Part shown: positions 25,563-36,285 of the stretch, in pieces
How positions within the stretch are numbered: position 1 is the stretch's first letter
Layout of the letters: every line of letters starts with the position of its first letter
Source: Pluralibacter sp. UBA7423
GTDB taxonomy: Bacteria; Pseudomonadota; Gammaproteobacteria; Enterobacterales; Enterobacteriaceae
Assembly (NCBI GenBank): GCA_002470465.1
Contig: DKMD01000018.1
Span: 396,020-460,019 of the forward strand
Reading direction: 5' to 3'
Length of the DNA: 64,000 nt
Made by a program: the position numbers and the translations under genes
Notes under the pieces: model-generated
Seen by the model: the letters and a program-made list of their open reading frames with translations, nothing else
Database searches by the model: none
Told to the model about the DNA's origin: nothing

Positions 25563-27128
25563 ATGCTCGACGCAAACATGAAAACCCAGCTCAGGGCCTA
25601 CCTTGAGAAACTGACTAAGCCTGTTGAGCTGATTGCCACGCTGGACGACAGCGCTAAATCGGCAGAAATCAAAGAACTGCTGGCGGAAATCGCTGAGCTG
25701 TCGCCGAAGGTAACGTTTAAAGAAGACAACACGCTCGCCGTGCGCAAACCGTCTTTCCTGATTACGAATCCAGGTGCTGACCAGGGACCACGCTTTGCGG
25801 GCTCTCCGCTGGGCCATGAGTTTACCTCCCTGGTGCTGGCGTTGCTGTGGATCGGCGGTCATCCGTCGAAAGAAGCGCAGTCCATGCTGGAGCAGATTCG
25901 CGACCTGGACGGCGATTTCGAGTTCGAAACTTATTACTCGCTCTCCTGCCATAATTGCCCGGACGTGGTGCAGGCGCTGAACCTGATGGCGGTGCTGAAT
26001 CCGCGCATTAAGCACACCGCAATTGACGGCGGCGTGTTCCAGAATGAAATCACCGACCGCAACGTGATGGGCGTGCCTGCCGTATTTGTGAACGGTAAAG
26101 CGTTCGGCCAGGGCCGCATGACGCTGGCGGAAATCGTCGCGAAAGTGGATACCGGTGCGGAAAAACGCGCGGCGGAAGAGCTGAACAAACGTGATGTTTA
26201 CGATGTGCTGATCGTTGGCTCCGGCCCGGCAGGCGCGGCGGCAGCGGTGTACTCCGCGCGTAAAGGCATTCGCACCGGCCTGATGGGCGAACGCTTTGGC
26301 GGCCAGGTGCTGGACACCGTAGATATTGAAAACTACATCTCCGTACCGAAAACCGAAGGCCAGAAGCTGGCGGGTGCGCTGAAGCAGCACGTTTCTGATT
26401 ATGAGGTTGACGTCATTGATTCCCAGAGCGCCAGCAAGCTGACGCCAGCGGCCAGCGAAGGGGGCCTGCATCAGATTGAAACCGCCTCCGGCGCGGTGCT
26501 GAAAGCCCGCAGCATCATCATTGCTACCGGTGCAAAATGGCGCAACATGAACGTACCTGGCGAAGATCAGTATCGCACCAAAGGCGTGACCTACTGCCCG
26601 CACTGCGACGGCCCGCTGTTTAAAGGCAAACGTGTGGCGGTGATCGGCGGCGGCAACTCCGGTGTGGAAGCGGCTATCGATCTGGCGGGTATCGTTGAGC
26701 ACGTGACGCTGCTGGAGTTTGCGCCAGAAATGAAGGCTGACCAGGTGTTGCAGGACAAAGTCCGCAGCCTGAAAAACGTCGATATCATTCTGAACGCGCA
26801 AACCACCGAAGTGAAAGGCGACGGCAGTAAAGTGGTTGGCCTCGATTACCGCGACCGGGTGAGCGGCGATGCGCACCACGTCGAGCTGTCGGGCATCTTC
26901 GTCCAGATTGGTCTGCTGCCGAACACCACCTGGCTGGAAGGCGCGATTGAGCGCAACCGCATGGGCGAAATCATCATTGACGCCAAATGCGAAACCAACG
27001 TGAAAGGCGTGTTCGCGGCGGGCGACTGCACCACAGTGCCGTACAAGCAAATTATTATCGCCACGGGTGAGGGCGCGAAGGCTTCCCTGAGCTCGTTCGA
27101 TTACCTGATACGCACCAAAACGGCGTAA
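25563..27128 (+). CDS. ahpF: Alkyl hydroperoxide reductase flavoprotein AhpF
   Basis: A 521-aa NADH:peroxiredoxin reductase with the same layout as the E. coli enzyme. The N-terminal double thioredoxin fold carries the redox pair C129/C132 ([11 protein letters not shown]). It is followed by FAD ([11 protein letters not shown]) and NAD ([10 protein letters not shown]) binding motifs and the second redox pair in [11 protein letters not shown]. It transfers electrons from NADH to AhpC. The start is the ATG after GAGAGGGATAACGAC. Confidence 0.98.
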   Translation: MLDANMKTQLRAYLEKLTKPVELIATLDDSAKSAEIKELLAEIAELSPKVTFKEDNTLAVRKPSFLITNPGADQGPRFAGSPLGHEFTSLVLALLWIGGHPSKEAQSMLEQIRDLDGDFEFETYYSLSCHNCPDVVQALNLMAVLNPRIKHTAIDGGVFQNEITDRNVMGVPAVFVNGKAFGQGRMTLAEIVAKVDTGAEKRAAEELNKRDVYDVLIVGSGPAGAAAAVYSARKGIRTGLMGERFGGQVLDTVDIENYISVPKTEGQKLAGALKQHVSDYEVDVIDSQSASKLTPAASEGGLHQIETASGAVLKARSIIIATGAKWRNMNVPGEDQYRTKGVTYCPHCDGPLFKGKRVAVIGGGNSGVEAAIDLAGIVEHVTLLEFAPEMKADQVLQDKVRSLKNVDIILNAQTTEVKGDGSKVVGLDYRDRVSGDAHHVELSGIFVQIGLLPNTTWLEGAIERNRMGEIIIDAKCETNVKGVFAAGDCTTVPYKQIIIATGEGAKASLSSFDYLIRTKTA

Positions 27129-27160
27129 TACAAAAAAAGTAAGACACACCTGCAATGTGA

Positions 27161-27190
27161 AGAGGCTACCGAAAGGTAGCCTCTTTTTTC
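27161..27190 (+). terminator. Terminator of ahpCF
   Basis: AGAGGCTACC-GAAA-GGTAGCCTCT is a perfect stem followed by six T, 33 bases after the ahpF stop. Confidence 0.93.
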
Positions 27191-27218
27191 ATTTCAGCGC
27201 ATTGTCGGGTCGTCGATC

Positions 27219-27286
27219 GCCTGGCGGCGCTGCGCTTGCACAGGCCTACAAAACCCGTAGGCCGGGAAGCCGAAGCGCCTCCCGGC
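27219..27286. repeat. REP pair (BIME) between ahpF and uspG
   Basis: GCCTGGCGGCGCTGCGCTTGC...AGGCCTAC is followed by the facing unit GTAGGCCGGGAAGCCGAAGCGCCTCCCGGC. It lies in the gap of two convergent genes. Confidence 0.8.
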
Positions 27287-27292
27287 AAGACG

Positions 27293-27721
27293 TCACCGCA
27301 CCACCAGCACCGGAATATGCGCATGGCGAATCACGCTGGAGGCATTCGACCCCAGCAGATGCGTAGCGATGGATGGATTGCGTGAGCCAATTACCACCAC
27401 GTCGGCGTGCAGCTCTTCGGCAAGATCGTTGACTACGTCGCGCACGTTGCCCATTCGCACGTGCATTTTGATGCGCGAAGGGTCGATGCTGAAATGGTCC
27501 ACCATGGTCTTCAGGCGCGTTTCCGCCTCCTGATGCAGATGCTCTTCAAAGCGGCGTAAGTCAGCAGCGAAACGGCTCATGGTCAGGCTGGCGGAGCCGG
27601 GCAAAACGTGCAAAAGGTGGATAACGCCTTCCTGCTGGGCAAGAAATTCCGCATGACGAACGGCCTTATCGCTCAGCGCCATTTCAAAGACGTCCACCGG
27701 CATAATGATCGTGTTGTACAT
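27293..27721 (-). CDS. uspG: Universal stress protein UspG
   Basis: A 142-aa Usp-fold protein with the ATP-binding signature at its end ([20 protein letters not shown], then HIPVLVV). UspG (YbdQ) is induced by growth arrest and oxidative stress in E. coli and can be adenylylated and phosphorylated. The start ATG follows AGGGAATTGCT. It is convergent with ahpF across a BIME, as in E. coli. Confidence 0.95.
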   Translation of the reverse strand: MYNTIIMPVDVFEMALSDKAVRHAEFLAQQEGVIHLLHVLPGSASLTMSRFAADLRRFEEHLHQEAETRLKTMVDHFSIDPSRIKMHVRMGNVRDVVNDLAEELHADVVVIGSRNPSIATHLLGSNASSVIRHAHIPVLVVR

Positions 27722-27850
27722 AGCAATTCCCTCCTTGTAACAGATGATTTAATACAAGCATATCCGACGAAGAATTTATGACATTCAGGTCGCAAATATG
27801 GGTAACGCAGCGCAAAGGGAGGGTAAAGTTTTGTTAGAAGGAGAACGGAA

Positions 27851-27872
27851 AGAGGATGTGGGTACATCCTCT
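27851..27872 (-). terminator. Possible rnk terminator
   Basis: A perfect 9-bp stem AGAGGATGT / ACATCCTCT with a 4-base loop is followed on the minus strand by TTCCGTTCT, a weak T-tract. It lies about 20 bases past the rnk stop. Confidence 0.6.
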
Positions 27873-27894
27873 GAAATCGGCGGGTGAGCGGCGA

Positions 27895-28305
27895 TTAGCG
27901 GTGAAATTCACCGGCGGCTTCAGGCTGGTAGATAAGCTCCAGCACCTCGAGGTGGGTTTCGGTGCCGTTGGGCAGCGTCCAGTGAATGGCATCACCTACG
28001 CGCAGGCCAAGCAACGCCGCGCCGACCGGTGCCAGGACGGAAAGCTGCGTTGCGCTGTCAGTCATATTGGCTGGGAACACCAGCGTGCGCACGCGCTCTT
28101 CGTTGGTGGTTAAATCGCGAAAGCGAACCTGGCTGTTCATGCTGACCACGTTGTGCGGCATCTCCTGCGGAGGACACATCTGCGCGCGATCCAGTTCATC
28201 ATTCAGCGCCTGAGCGACCGGGGAGTTCGCCCATTCTGGTTTCTCAAGAAGCCGGTCGATGCGTTCGGCATCAAACTCGTTAATGATAATGGTGGGTCTG
28301 GTCAT
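27895..28305 (-). CDS. rnk: Nucleoside diphosphate kinase regulator Rnk
   Basis: A 136-aa GreA/GreB-related protein. It has a short N-terminal coiled coil ([20 protein letters not shown]) and a FKBP-like C-terminal domain ([19 protein letters not shown]). It binds RNA polymerase in the secondary channel and was named for its effect on Ndk levels. GGAG lies upstream of the ATG. Its leader carries a terminator hairpin of attenuator type. Confidence 0.95.
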   Translation of the reverse strand: MTRPTIIINEFDAERIDRLLEKPEWANSPVAQALNDELDRAQMCPPQEMPHNVVSMNSQVRFRDLTTNEERVRTLVFPANMTDSATQLSVLAPVGAALLGLRVGDAIHWTLPNGTETHLEVLELIYQPEAAGEFHR

Positions 28306-28373
28306 TGGTTACTCCATGTTTTTCCAGGAACCTGTTTCCAAAAGAAAACCCTCGTCGTACAGGACGAGGGTTT
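28306..28373 (-). ncRNA. rnk leader attenuator
   Basis: On the minus strand a perfect 11-bp stem AAACCCTCGTC-CTGTAC-GACGAGGGTTT (28346-28373) is followed by TTCTTTTGG, 40 bases upstream of the rnk ATG. A premature terminator in this position is the known Enterobacteria rnk leader family. The signal that releases it is unknown. Confidence 0.75.
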
Positions 28374-28570
28374 AAGGTCCGATCATCATACTGATTGTGA
28401 TCGGTTCTTTGAAGTGATTTTGCTCACATTAGGCGATCGAATGCGTTCCGTATTCTTTTTCTGCTGGATGAATGTTGTGCGAAAAACGTTACCGATTTCA
28501 AATCTGGCATATCCTTGTTATGCAGCGCTGTGCCGCCCGGTATCAGCACATCCATGAAACAGGAGATCCC

Positions 28571-29401
28571 ATGAGTGGTTATGACACATTGACCCTGAAA
28601 GATGGCAGCACGCTCCACTTCAAAGACTGGGGAAGCGGGCAGCCAGTGGTATTCAGCCACGGCTGGCCACTGACGGCCGACGCCTTTGAAGATCAAATGT
28701 TGTTTTTAGGCAGTAAAGGTTTTCGGGTGATTGCCCACGACAGGCGAGGCCATGGGCGCTCTTCGCAGCCCTGGGACGGCCACACGATGGATCAGTACGC
28801 CGACGATCTGGCGGAGCTGACGGCACACCTGAATCTGAAAGAGGCGGTCCACGTAGGGCATTCGACAGGCGGCGGTGAAGTGGCGCGCTACATTGGCCGT
28901 CACGGCACCTCGAGAGTGGCGAAAGCGGTGCTGATTGGTGCGGTTACGCCGATCATGGTGAAAACCGATTTTAACCCCAATGGCGTGCCGAAAGAGGTCT
29001 TCGACGGCATTCGTGACGGCGTGGTGAACGATCGCGGCGCATTTTTCCATGAGCTGACGATGGCCTTTTACGGCTACAACCGGCCCGGAGCGAACGTGTC
29101 CGAGGCCGTGCGGGCGAGCTTTGTCGCGCAGGGGCTTCAGGGCTCCATCAAGGCGCTTTATGACTGCGTGAAGGCATTTTCCGAAACCGATCTGCGTGAA
29201 GATCTGAAGCGTATGACCATCCCGACGCTGGTCATTCACAGCGATGACGATCAAATTGTGCCGTTTGAAACCTGCGGCAAAGCGGCGGCGGAGATTCTGC
29301 CAGATGCGCAGCTGAAGGTTTACCCTGGCGGCTCCCATGGGATTTGCACCACCCACAAACAGCAAATCAACGACGATCTGCTGGCCTTCCTCAAAGGCTG
29401 A
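28571..29401 (+). CDS. Alpha/beta hydrolase, non-heme chloroperoxidase/arylesterase type
   Basis: A 276-aa alpha/beta hydrolase with the cofactor-free haloperoxidase pattern. The oxyanion-hole region is [12 protein letters not shown], the nucleophile elbow GHSTGGGE, the acid lies near [13 protein letters not shown] and the catalytic His is in [10 protein letters not shown]. Such enzymes hydrolyse esters and catalyse perhydrolysis. AGGAGA precedes the ATG by a few bases. It is a single gene next to rnk and not part of the E. coli backbone at this site. The physiological substrate is unknown. Confidence 0.88.
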   Translation: MSGYDTLTLKDGSTLHFKDWGSGQPVVFSHGWPLTADAFEDQMLFLGSKGFRVIAHDRRGHGRSSQPWDGHTMDQYADDLAELTAHLNLKEAVHVGHSTGGGEVARYIGRHGTSRVAKAVLIGAVTPIMVKTDFNPNGVPKEVFDGIRDGVVNDRGAFFHELTMAFYGYNRPGANVSEAVRASFVAQGLQGSIKALYDCVKAFSETDLREDLKRMTIPTLVIHSDDDQIVPFETCGKAAAEILPDAQLKVYPGGSHGICTTHKQQINDDLLAFLKG

Positions 29402-29488
29402 ACCCGTGGCCCGGTACGTGATGTGCCGGGCATACAGCCGCTCTGCTACCGGTTACACTCTCATTTTTCGACTCTTCAGAGCAAAACG

Positions 29489-30343
29489 ATGCCTTTTACT
29501 GACCTGCCCGCCGACCGCCGCTTCTTCGCCGACCTGCTGAGCGGGCTGGTGCTCAATCCGCAGAGGCTTGGCCGCGTGTGGTTTGCCGGTGCGCCGAAAA
29601 TGCTGCCCGCGGGCGCGCTATGTCTCGACATGCCGCGTCTGGAAGTGGTGCTGCGCGGGGAGTACGGCAACCGGCTTGATGAGGGTCAACGGCATATGAC
29701 TCAGGGTGAAATGCTGTTTATCCCGCCGCGCGCCGCTAATCTGCCCGAGTTTACCCGTCCGGCGATGGTGCTGAGCATGGTATTTGCCCCGGCGTGGACC
29801 GGCATGGCGTTTTACGACAGCCGCGGCGGCGGCACGCCAGCACCGCTGCGTAAAATCGACGTGCCGCATCAGCAAAGAGGCGAGGGCGAGGCGATGCTGA
29901 CCGCGCTGACGTTGCTGAGCCGTTCGCCGCAGGATCAGGCGATTATTCAGCCGCTGGCGCTGAGCTTTCTGCACCTGTGCCGCAAAAGTTTGCTGACGCA
30001 GGATGACGCAACCCCCTCACGCCCGCAGTTTCTCTATCAGAGCATCTGTAACTGGATTCAGGATAACTACGCCCGTCCCCTCACGCGAGAGGACGCTGCC
30101 GCCTTTTTTAACATCACGCCGAACCACCTTTCCCGCCTGTTCAGCCAGCAGGGAACGATGGGGTTTGTCGACTATCTGCGCTGGGTGAGGATGGCGAAGG
30201 CGAGGATGATTTTGCAGAAGTATCAGCTGTCGATTGGCGACGTGGCGCTGCGCTGTGGCTATCCGGACGGGGACTACTTCAGCCGATTATTCCGGCGCCA
30301 GTTTGGCCTGACGCCGGGAGAGTATCGCGCGCGTTTCCAGTAA
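29489..30343 (+). CDS. ypdC: AraC-family regulator YpdC
   Basis: A 284-aa protein with an N-terminal sensing region (LCLDMPRLEVVLRGEYG) and a C-terminal AraC double helix-turn-helix: LTREDAAAFFNITPNHLSRL, then SIGDVALRCGYPDGDYFSRL and FRRQFGLTPGEYR. It is adjacent to and convergent with fryA, four bases apart, matching the ypdC-fryA arrangement of E. coli. It is a likely regulator of the fry genes, but no target site is evident. The start at 29489 gives MPFTDLPADRRFF and has only a weak ribosome binding site; an earlier ATG at 29423 is possible. Confidence 0.85.
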   Translation: MPFTDLPADRRFFADLLSGLVLNPQRLGRVWFAGAPKMLPAGALCLDMPRLEVVLRGEYGNRLDEGQRHMTQGEMLFIPPRAANLPEFTRPAMVLSMVFAPAWTGMAFYDSRGGGTPAPLRKIDVPHQQRGEGEAMLTALTLLSRSPQDQAIIQPLALSFLHLCRKSLLTQDDATPSRPQFLYQSICNWIQDNYARPLTREDAAAFFNITPNHLSRLFSQQGTMGFVDYLRWVRMAKARMILQKYQLSIGDVALRCGYPDGDYFSRLFRRQFGLTPGEYRARFQ

Positions 30344-30347
30344 ACGC

Positions 30348-32843
30348 TTAAAAGGTCAGTTCCTGATTGAGCAGATCCAGGATGCCCTGGGCATCTGTGG
30401 CTTCCATCAGCGACTGCCGGAAGGTTTTGTTCACCAGCTTGCGCGCCAGTTGCGAAAAGACCTTCACGTGGTTGAGGCCTTCGTGTTCGCCAAGCGTGAG
30501 CATAATCACCAGCTCCACTTCCCCCATCTCCGACTGCCAGTCGGTGAGGGCCGGAAGCCGTGCGATGCTGATGCTCGAGTGGCGGATCCACGCCGATTTG
30601 GTATGCGGGATCGCCACGCCGAACCCGACGCCGGTAGTGACAATCTCTTCGCGTTGCCAGATAGCTTCTTCCAGCTCCAGCGGGTGCTCCGTGCGCCCGT
30701 TTACCGCCAGGTTGCCGCACAGCAGCTGGATAATCTGCTCTTTGCGATAAGGCTTGTCGGTGAACAGGATGTTCTCCAGCGCCAGCAGCGGGCGGGCCTC
30801 CTCTTGCGGCGTGAAGTCGCGCAGCAACGTTTCTATCTCTTCGGCACTGCGGCACTCGCAGGCTTTGTCAGCCAGTTCGCGGCAGGCATCGCTGTTGAGC
30901 TGGCGCAGCAGGCTTTTTACGGCCGGAATACGAGGCCCGCTCATGCTGAGTTCATCCAGCCCCAGGCCGAGCATCAGCGGCAGATAGCGGCTTTCTCCAC
31001 CCAGTTCGCCGCAGATGCCGACCCATTTCCCGTGACGGTGGGCGACGGTGACAATCTGGCTCAGCATACGCAGGAAGGAGGGCGTGATGGGGTTATACAG
31101 CGGCGACACCCGCGGATTGTTGCGGTCGACGGCGTAAAGATACTGCGTCATGTCGTTCGAGCCGATGCTGAAGAAATCCACCTCGTCGCAGAAGTGATCG
31201 ATGATGTAGCACACCGATGGCACCTCCACCATGATGCCGAGCGGCAGCGATTCGGCGTAGCGCAGGCCCTCAACCTGCAGCTCAGCTTTGACTTCCCTTA
31301 GCTGATTTTTTACCCACAGGATCTGATCGAGGCTGTGCACCATAGGGATCATTAATTGCGCATTGCCCTGCGCACCAGCGCGTAATACGGCGCGCAGCTG
31401 GGTGCGAAACAGCCCGGCAAATTCAGGATAAATGCGTACCGCGCGATAGCCGAGGAACGGGTTCTCTTCCTGCGGAATATTCAGGTAGTTCAGCTGCTTG
31501 TCGCCGCCGATATCCATGGTGCGGAAGATGACGGGTTTATCGCCCGCCGCCAGCAGCACCTGCTGATAGGCCTCAAATTGTTCCTGCTCGTCGGGGGGAG
31601 CCTGGCGGTCCATGTAGAGCATTTCGCTGCGGAACAGGCCAATGCCCTCCGCGCCGGACTCAAACGCGGCGGGGGCTTCCAGCGCGCTGCCGATATTGGC
31701 GGCAATTTCCAGCCGGTGCCCGTCCCGCGACAGCGCCGTTAAGGCGGCATCGCGGATCTGACGCTCAACGCGTTTATCCGCCAGCTCACGGGCAAGCCGG
31801 TAATAGCCCATCACCGCCTCGTCGGGCTCCGGCACCAGTACGCCGCATTCTCCGTCAAGCACGGCCTGGCGGTGCTCCAGGGCGCTCAGCTCCGCCACGC
31901 TAAAGCCGCTCAGCACCGGAATGGACGATGCGCGAGCGAGGATCAGCGTATGCGAGGTTCGGCCCGTTTTCTCCAGCACCATGCCCTTAAGCTGCGTTAA
32001 ATCGAGCCCCAGAAACTGGCTTGGGGTCAGATCTTCTGCCACCAGCAGGGTCGGCTTAGTCAGACGCAGCACGTTCTGATTGCGGTATTCGGGCCAGGTA
32101 ATGTGCAGCAGACGTTCGCTGATATCGCGAATGTCGCTGGCGCGCTCACGCAGATAATCGCTGCTGGAGGCCAGCAGTTTGTCACAGATGGCTTCCATAT
32201 TGTCGATGATGGCGGCAGCAAGCCCCTGCTTTTTGTCGCGCATCAGGCGTCGAATGTTGCTGGCAAACTCTTCGTCCTGAATCAGCGACAGGTGCGCGCT
32301 GAGGATCGTTTTGCTCTCGCCGCCGAGCAGACGCAGCTGTTGGTTGAGGCTGTCGGCAAGCTCCGCCAGGCTGTGTTCCAGTCGGGTCATATCCTCCGGG
32401 CTGGCGGGAATGGTGCGGTAGCGCTCAAGGCTGTCGCTGCGCCAGAGCGTAATCTCACCAAAGCCGATGCCGCTTGCGAGGAGGGTGCCTGGCAGAATAT
32501 GCGGATGCAGCCTTGAGAGCGAGCGCGGCAGCGGATAGCTTTGCGGCGCGGCGCTCGCCGGGATTTCGCTGTCGCTGTCGATAAAATCTTTATCGATCCA
32601 GCTTTCCAGCGCCCGGCGTGCCTGCTCTTCATCGCTGCCGCTGATCTCCAGCGAACAGCTGTCGTTAAACAGCGTACCGGTGCTCACCAGCGCCAGTGAG
32701 CTCTTCGCATCGGCGTGGCTGTTCAGGCGATGATTAATAAAGCGGATGTCGCTTCGCCACGCGCTGCATTGCTCTTTCAGCGCCCAGGCGGGGCGGGCGT
32801 GCAGGCCGTTGGGCAGCGGGCAAAGAAAATCGAGAGTCAGCAT
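30348..32843 (-). CDS. fryA: Multiphosphoryl transfer protein FryA (HPr-EI-EIIA fusion)
   Basis: An 831-aa PTS protein of the same length as E. coli FryA. The N-terminal HPr-like domain has H15 in PNGLHARPAW. The central enzyme I domain shows the phospho-histidine loop EKTGRTSHTLILARA, the PEP-binding block GLFRSEMLYMDR and the signature GSNDMTQYLYAVDRNN. The C-terminal fructose-type EIIA has its histidine in GVAIPHTKS. It feeds phosphate to FryB/FryC and is the last gene of the minus-strand operon fryB-fryC-ypdF-ypdE-fryA. The transported sugar is not established. Confidence 0.95.
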   Translation of the reverse strand: MLTLDFLCPLPNGLHARPAWALKEQCSAWRSDIRFINHRLNSHADAKSSLALVSTGTLFNDSCSLEISGSDEEQARRALESWIDKDFIDSDSEIPASAAPQSYPLPRSLSRLHPHILPGTLLASGIGFGEITLWRSDSLERYRTIPASPEDMTRLEHSLAELADSLNQQLRLLGGESKTILSAHLSLIQDEEFASNIRRLMRDKKQGLAAAIIDNMEAICDKLLASSSDYLRERASDIRDISERLLHITWPEYRNQNVLRLTKPTLLVAEDLTPSQFLGLDLTQLKGMVLEKTGRTSHTLILARASSIPVLSGFSVAELSALEHRQAVLDGECGVLVPEPDEAVMGYYRLARELADKRVERQIRDAALTALSRDGHRLEIAANIGSALEAPAAFESGAEGIGLFRSEMLYMDRQAPPDEQEQFEAYQQVLLAAGDKPVIFRTMDIGGDKQLNYLNIPQEENPFLGYRAVRIYPEFAGLFRTQLRAVLRAGAQGNAQLMIPMVHSLDQILWVKNQLREVKAELQVEGLRYAESLPLGIMVEVPSVCYIIDHFCDEVDFFSIGSNDMTQYLYAVDRNNPRVSPLYNPITPSFLRMLSQIVTVAHRHGKWVGICGELGGESRYLPLMLGLGLDELSMSGPRIPAVKSLLRQLNSDACRELADKACECRSAEEIETLLRDFTPQEEARPLLALENILFTDKPYRKEQIIQLLCGNLAVNGRTEHPLELEEAIWQREEIVTTGVGFGVAIPHTKSAWIRHSSISIARLPALTDWQSEMGEVELVIMLTLGEHEGLNHVKVFSQLARKLVNKTFRQSLMEATDAQGILDLLNQELTF

Positions 32844-32865
32844 AACAGTTCCTGTAAGCGCAAAA

Positions 32866-33906
32866 TCAGCATCTGAAGTCCGTCAGATGAGAAACGGTTT
32901 TGGCATTCACGTCATGAAGCAGGGCCACCAGCAGCTGGTGGGTTAAATCAATATCGCCCACGTCGGCGATAGACGCCGCGCAGTGTCCGTGGCGGGTTGG
33001 CGGGCCCAGCACCACCGTCGGGATCCCGGTGCCGCTCAGGTGTACCGCACCGCCGTCGGTGCCGCCGTTGCTGAACATATCCCGCTGCAGGGAGATGGCG
33101 TGGCGGGCGGCGGTCTCTTCGACCCAGGCGGTAAGCTTCGGTGGGGCGATCAGCGTTTTGTCGTACATCACCAGCATCGGGCCTTCGCCAATCTGGCGAT
33201 GGTTGTCGCTGCCGTAATCAAAGTTTTTTGCCCAGCAGGCGGTGTCGAGTACGAGGGCCAGATCGGGATTGAGCTTGCGGGTTGCGGTTTGCCCGCCGCG
33301 CAGGCCGACTTCCTCACTGGAGCTGGCCACCAGCCAGATTCCGGCATTCAGCGGCGTGGCGTTCAGCTCCCGCAGCAGGCTGACCAGCAGATAACAGCCA
33401 AGGCGGTCGTCAAACGCTTTGCCCATCACCCGGTTGTGCGGCAGCTCGGCGAAGGGGCTGGCGAAGGTGACGCGATCGCCGGGTTCCACGCCCGCTTCGG
33501 CAACTTCATCGGCGCTGCATGCGCCAATATCAACCCGCAGTTTTGTCACTTCAGCGCCGTGCCGCTCTCCGTCGAGCAGCCCCTGAATTTTACGGCCATA
33601 GCGCGTGGTGATGCGCACTGGCTGAAGTTCGCGGGCGGTCATCCTGACGTTACCGACAGGGATGACGTCGATGGCGCCTTCGCGGGAAATGCTGCGCACC
33701 ATAAAACCGACTTCATCCATGTGCGCGCAGATCATCACCTTTGGGCCTGCGCTTTCGTTGAGGCGGATCAGCACTGAGCCGAGCCCGTCGAACTGCACCT
33801 CTTTGCCAAGCGCATCGGCTTCCCGCAGCAGAATTTGCCGCACTTCCTGCTCGGAGGCCGCAATGGCGTCGGCTTCGCTCAGCGCTTTCAGTAAGGCAAT
33901 ATCCAT
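32866..33906 (-). CDS. ypdE: M42-family aminopeptidase YpdE
   Basis: A 346-aa di-zinc aminopeptidase with metal ligands H62/D64 in [10 protein letters not shown] in KAFDDRLGC, the E-E pair in [11 protein letters not shown] and a late His in [10 protein letters not shown]. coli YpdE removes N-terminal residues from peptides after YpdF has acted on Met-Xaa. Its ATG shares one base with the ypdF stop. It lies within the fry operon, as in E. coli. Confidence 0.95.
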   Translation of the reverse strand: MDIALLKALSEADAIAASEQEVRQILLREADALGKEVQFDGLGSVLIRLNESAGPKVMICAHMDEVGFMVRSISREGAIDVIPVGNVRMTARELQPVRITTRYGRKIQGLLDGERHGAEVTKLRVDIGACSADEVAEAGVEPGDRVTFASPFAELPHNRVMGKAFDDRLGCYLLVSLLRELNATPLNAGIWLVASSSEEVGLRGGQTATRKLNPDLALVLDTACWAKNFDYGSDNHRQIGEGPMLVMYDKTLIAPPKLTAWVEETAARHAISLQRDMFSNGGTDGGAVHLSGTGIPTVVLGPPTRHGHCAASIADVGDIDLTHQLLVALLHDVNAKTVSHLTDFRC

Positions 33907-34991
33907 TAATTCTCCCCCGTCAGAAGCAGCGTTTTCGGCATCTGGTAGAGCACTTCAGCGCCGGTTTCAGTGACCAGCACCACGTCTTCTATGCGCACGC
34001 CACCTTCATTTTCGAGATAAATGCCGGGCTCCACGGTCAGCAGCATGCCGGAACGCAGCAGCGTGGTGTCCGTTGGCGAGAAACGCGGATCTTCGTGAAC
34101 GTCAATGCCGATAGCGTGTCCGGTGTTGTGGCCAAAGTTCGGACCGTATCCGGCGCGGGAGATGTGCTCACGCGCGGCGGCATCTACCGTGTGGCACGCC
34201 ACGCCGGGGCGCACCGCAGCAATGGCGGCCAGCTGCGCTTCCAGCACGGTCTGATACACCGCATACAGCGGAGATTGTTCAGGATACTCATAGCGCCCCG
34301 CGACCAGGAAGGTGCGGGTCATGTCGGAACAATAGCCCTGGTATTGGGCACCAAAATCCAGGGTCACCAGTTCGCCTGCTACGATAACTTTCTCAGACGC
34401 CTTGCCGTGGGGCAGCGCGCCGCGAGGGCCGCTGGCAACGATGGTGTCGAATGAGGGCTTCTCCGCCCCCTGTTGCTTCATAAACCATTCCAGCTCTGCG
34501 GCCACTTCGCGCTCGCGCAGGCCAGGCTGAATAAAGCGACGGATATGGCTGGCGGCGGCATCGGCTATCCGGCAGGCTTCGCGAATAAGGGCGATTTCGC
34601 CGGTGGTTTTCACCTGACGCAAAGGCTCCAGCGATACGCTGACCAGCTCCGGACGCAGGGCTTCGCGCCATGCGTTACCGCTCTGCCAGCTCACGTGTTC
34701 GCCTTCAAAACCAATGCGTTGCAGACCTTCCTCCACGGCAATCTGGTTGACGATGTCCGCCATCGACCGTCCGCTTTCCAGCCGATGAAGCTGATAGCCG
34801 TGCGTGCGGGCCGCGATTTCACCGTAGTAGCGAAAATCCACCAGAATATGCGCGTGCTGCCTTGTTACCAGCACGAAGCCGGAGCTGCTCGAAAAGCCAA
34901 AGTGCGGCAGCTTGTTTTGCCGGGACGAAATGAGCATCGCGTCGGTGCGCTGGTGCATCATCCTGTCGCGGATCGCCGTCAGAATTGCCAT
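33906..34991 (-). CDS. ypdF: Xaa-Pro/Met-Xaa aminopeptidase YpdF
   Basis: A 361-aa M24 (pita-bread) metallopeptidase, the same length as E. coli YpdF. The ligands are visible in [18 protein letters not shown] (two Asp), [17 protein letters not shown] (His), [10 protein letters not shown] (Glu) and [12 protein letters not shown] (Glu). GAAGGAGA precedes the ATG at 34991; an earlier in-frame ATG lies inside fryC and is rejected. It is linked with YpdE in peptide breakdown. Confidence 0.95.
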   Translation of the reverse strand: MAILTAIRDRMMHQRTDAMLISSRQNKLPHFGFSSSSGFVLVTRQHAHILVDFRYYGEIAARTHGYQLHRLESGRSMADIVNQIAVEEGLQRIGFEGEHVSWQSGNAWREALRPELVSVSLEPLRQVKTTGEIALIREACRIADAAASHIRRFIQPGLREREVAAELEWFMKQQGAEKPSFDTIVASGPRGALPHGKASEKVIVAGELVTLDFGAQYQGYCSDMTRTFLVAGRYEYPEQSPLYAVYQTVLEAQLAAIAAVRPGVACHTVDAAAREHISRAGYGPNFGHNTGHAIGIDVHEDPRFSPTDTTLLRSGMLLTVEPGIYLENEGGVRIEDVVLVTETGAEVLYQMPKTLLLTGEN

Positions 34992-35004
34992 ATCCGTCTC
35001 CTTC

Positions 35005-36255
35005 TCAGATGCCGTCGATAGCCAGCTTGCCGCGCTTGTGCATGCCATTACGGATTAACACGACCAGCAACGCCGTAATAATTGCCCCTACCGCGATGCC
35101 CGCCATGTAGCCGCCAAGATTGCTGACCAGCGGCCAGGCCCAGATGGCGGATTCCGGGAACCATTGCACGGCCCCGAAGGCGGTGGCTGTCATCGCCCCG
35201 GCAATCGCGCCAACCATGTAGGCAGGCAGCGTTGCAATCGGGTTCTCCAGCAGGAACGGAATAGCCCCTTCGCTGATGCCCATAAACGCCAGAAACATCG
35301 CCGTTTTCCCCTGCGGATAGAGCTGCGGGCTGAACAGACGTTTGCCGGTCAGGCGGTGGTCAATCAGCGTGGCGAGCCCCAGGCCGATCGGTGGGATCAC
35401 GATAGCCACCGCGCGCGAAGTGATGGGCAGGACGTGATCGGTGGTAAAACCGAGAGCCACGAAGCCAGCCGCTTTGTTGATTGGGCCACCGAGGTCAATC
35501 GCCGTGGCGGCCGCCATGCCGACGGCATACATCATCGAACCCGCCTGGCCTGCTGCCAGCAGCAGCGTGCGCATGCCGCCGTTCAGCCAGCCGCCAATGG
35601 GTGTGATGGCGTAATACATCGCCAGCATCACGAACAGCGCGGAAAGAATGGGGATCAGGAAGGTGCTTTTGAACGCTAGCAGATACTGCGGCACCGAGAT
35701 TTTCGCGTTCAGCCATTTGACCAGATAGCCTGCCGCAATGGCGATGATCAGCGCGCCAATGAAGGTGGAAGGCACAGGCTTAGTGGCAAGCCAGCTCAGT
35801 TTTTCCGGATCGAAGCTCAGCACCAGCGTCGGCTGCGTGGCGACCAGGCCGCCGATAAAGCCCGCCGGGAACGCCAGTTTGCCGCCGATGGAGTTGGCCA
35901 CAAAGGCCGAAAACATCGGGATGGCAAAGCTGAACAGCAGCCCGCCGAAGGATTCCGTCAGGTAGCCAAACTTCAGCACCGACAGGTTAAAGCCGGTAAA
36001 TTTTCCGGAGTTCAGGGCGTCCAGAATGCCGGTATCAGGCGGGATCTCCAGCCAGACGTAGGCGATAAGCTGTGATATGGCGAGGATCACCCCGCCCATG
36101 ATGAGGGTCGGCACCATGCGGGAAATCCCCGACATGATGTGCTGCGGGAGCTCTTTCCAGAAGGCGGAACCGGATTCTACGGGCGCTGTTGCCAGCGCAA
36201 TGGCTTCGCCGTCAGGCGAAGCAGGACGAATGGCACTGCGTTTTTTTATTGCCAT
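35005..36255 (-). CDS. fryC: Fructose-like PTS permease EIIC FryC
   Basis: A 416-aa membrane component of a fructose-family PTS with about nine hydrophobic helices. The conserved [10 protein letters not shown] and [18 protein letters not shown] blocks of EIIC proteins are present. It aligns to E. coli FryC (415 aa) from [10 protein letters not shown] at 36255 is favoured by AAGGGTG upstream; a GTG three codons earlier is an alternative. It is paired with FryB (EIIB) and FryA (EIIA). Confidence 0.95.
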   Translation of the reverse strand: MAIKKRSAIRPASPDGEAIALATAPVESGSAFWKELPQHIMSGISRMVPTLIMGGVILAISQLIAYVWLEIPPDTGILDALNSGKFTGFNLSVLKFGYLTESFGGLLFSFAIPMFSAFVANSIGGKLAFPAGFIGGLVATQPTLVLSFDPEKLSWLATKPVPSTFIGALIIAIAAGYLVKWLNAKISVPQYLLAFKSTFLIPILSALFVMLAMYYAITPIGGWLNGGMRTLLLAAGQAGSMMYAVGMAAATAIDLGGPINKAAGFVALGFTTDHVLPITSRAVAIVIPPIGLGLATLIDHRLTGKRLFSPQLYPQGKTAMFLAFMGISEGAIPFLLENPIATLPAYMVGAIAGAMTATAFGAVQWFPESAIWAWPLVSNLGGYMAGIAVGAIITALLVVLIRNGMHKRGKLAIDGI

Positions 36256-36285
36256 TTCTGACACCCTTGCGGTTGAGGATTATGG

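Noticed and set aside
25509..27155. 548-codon open frame antisense to ahpF
   Set aside because: Shadow frame caused by GC-biased codon use of ahpF; no domain or ribosome binding site.
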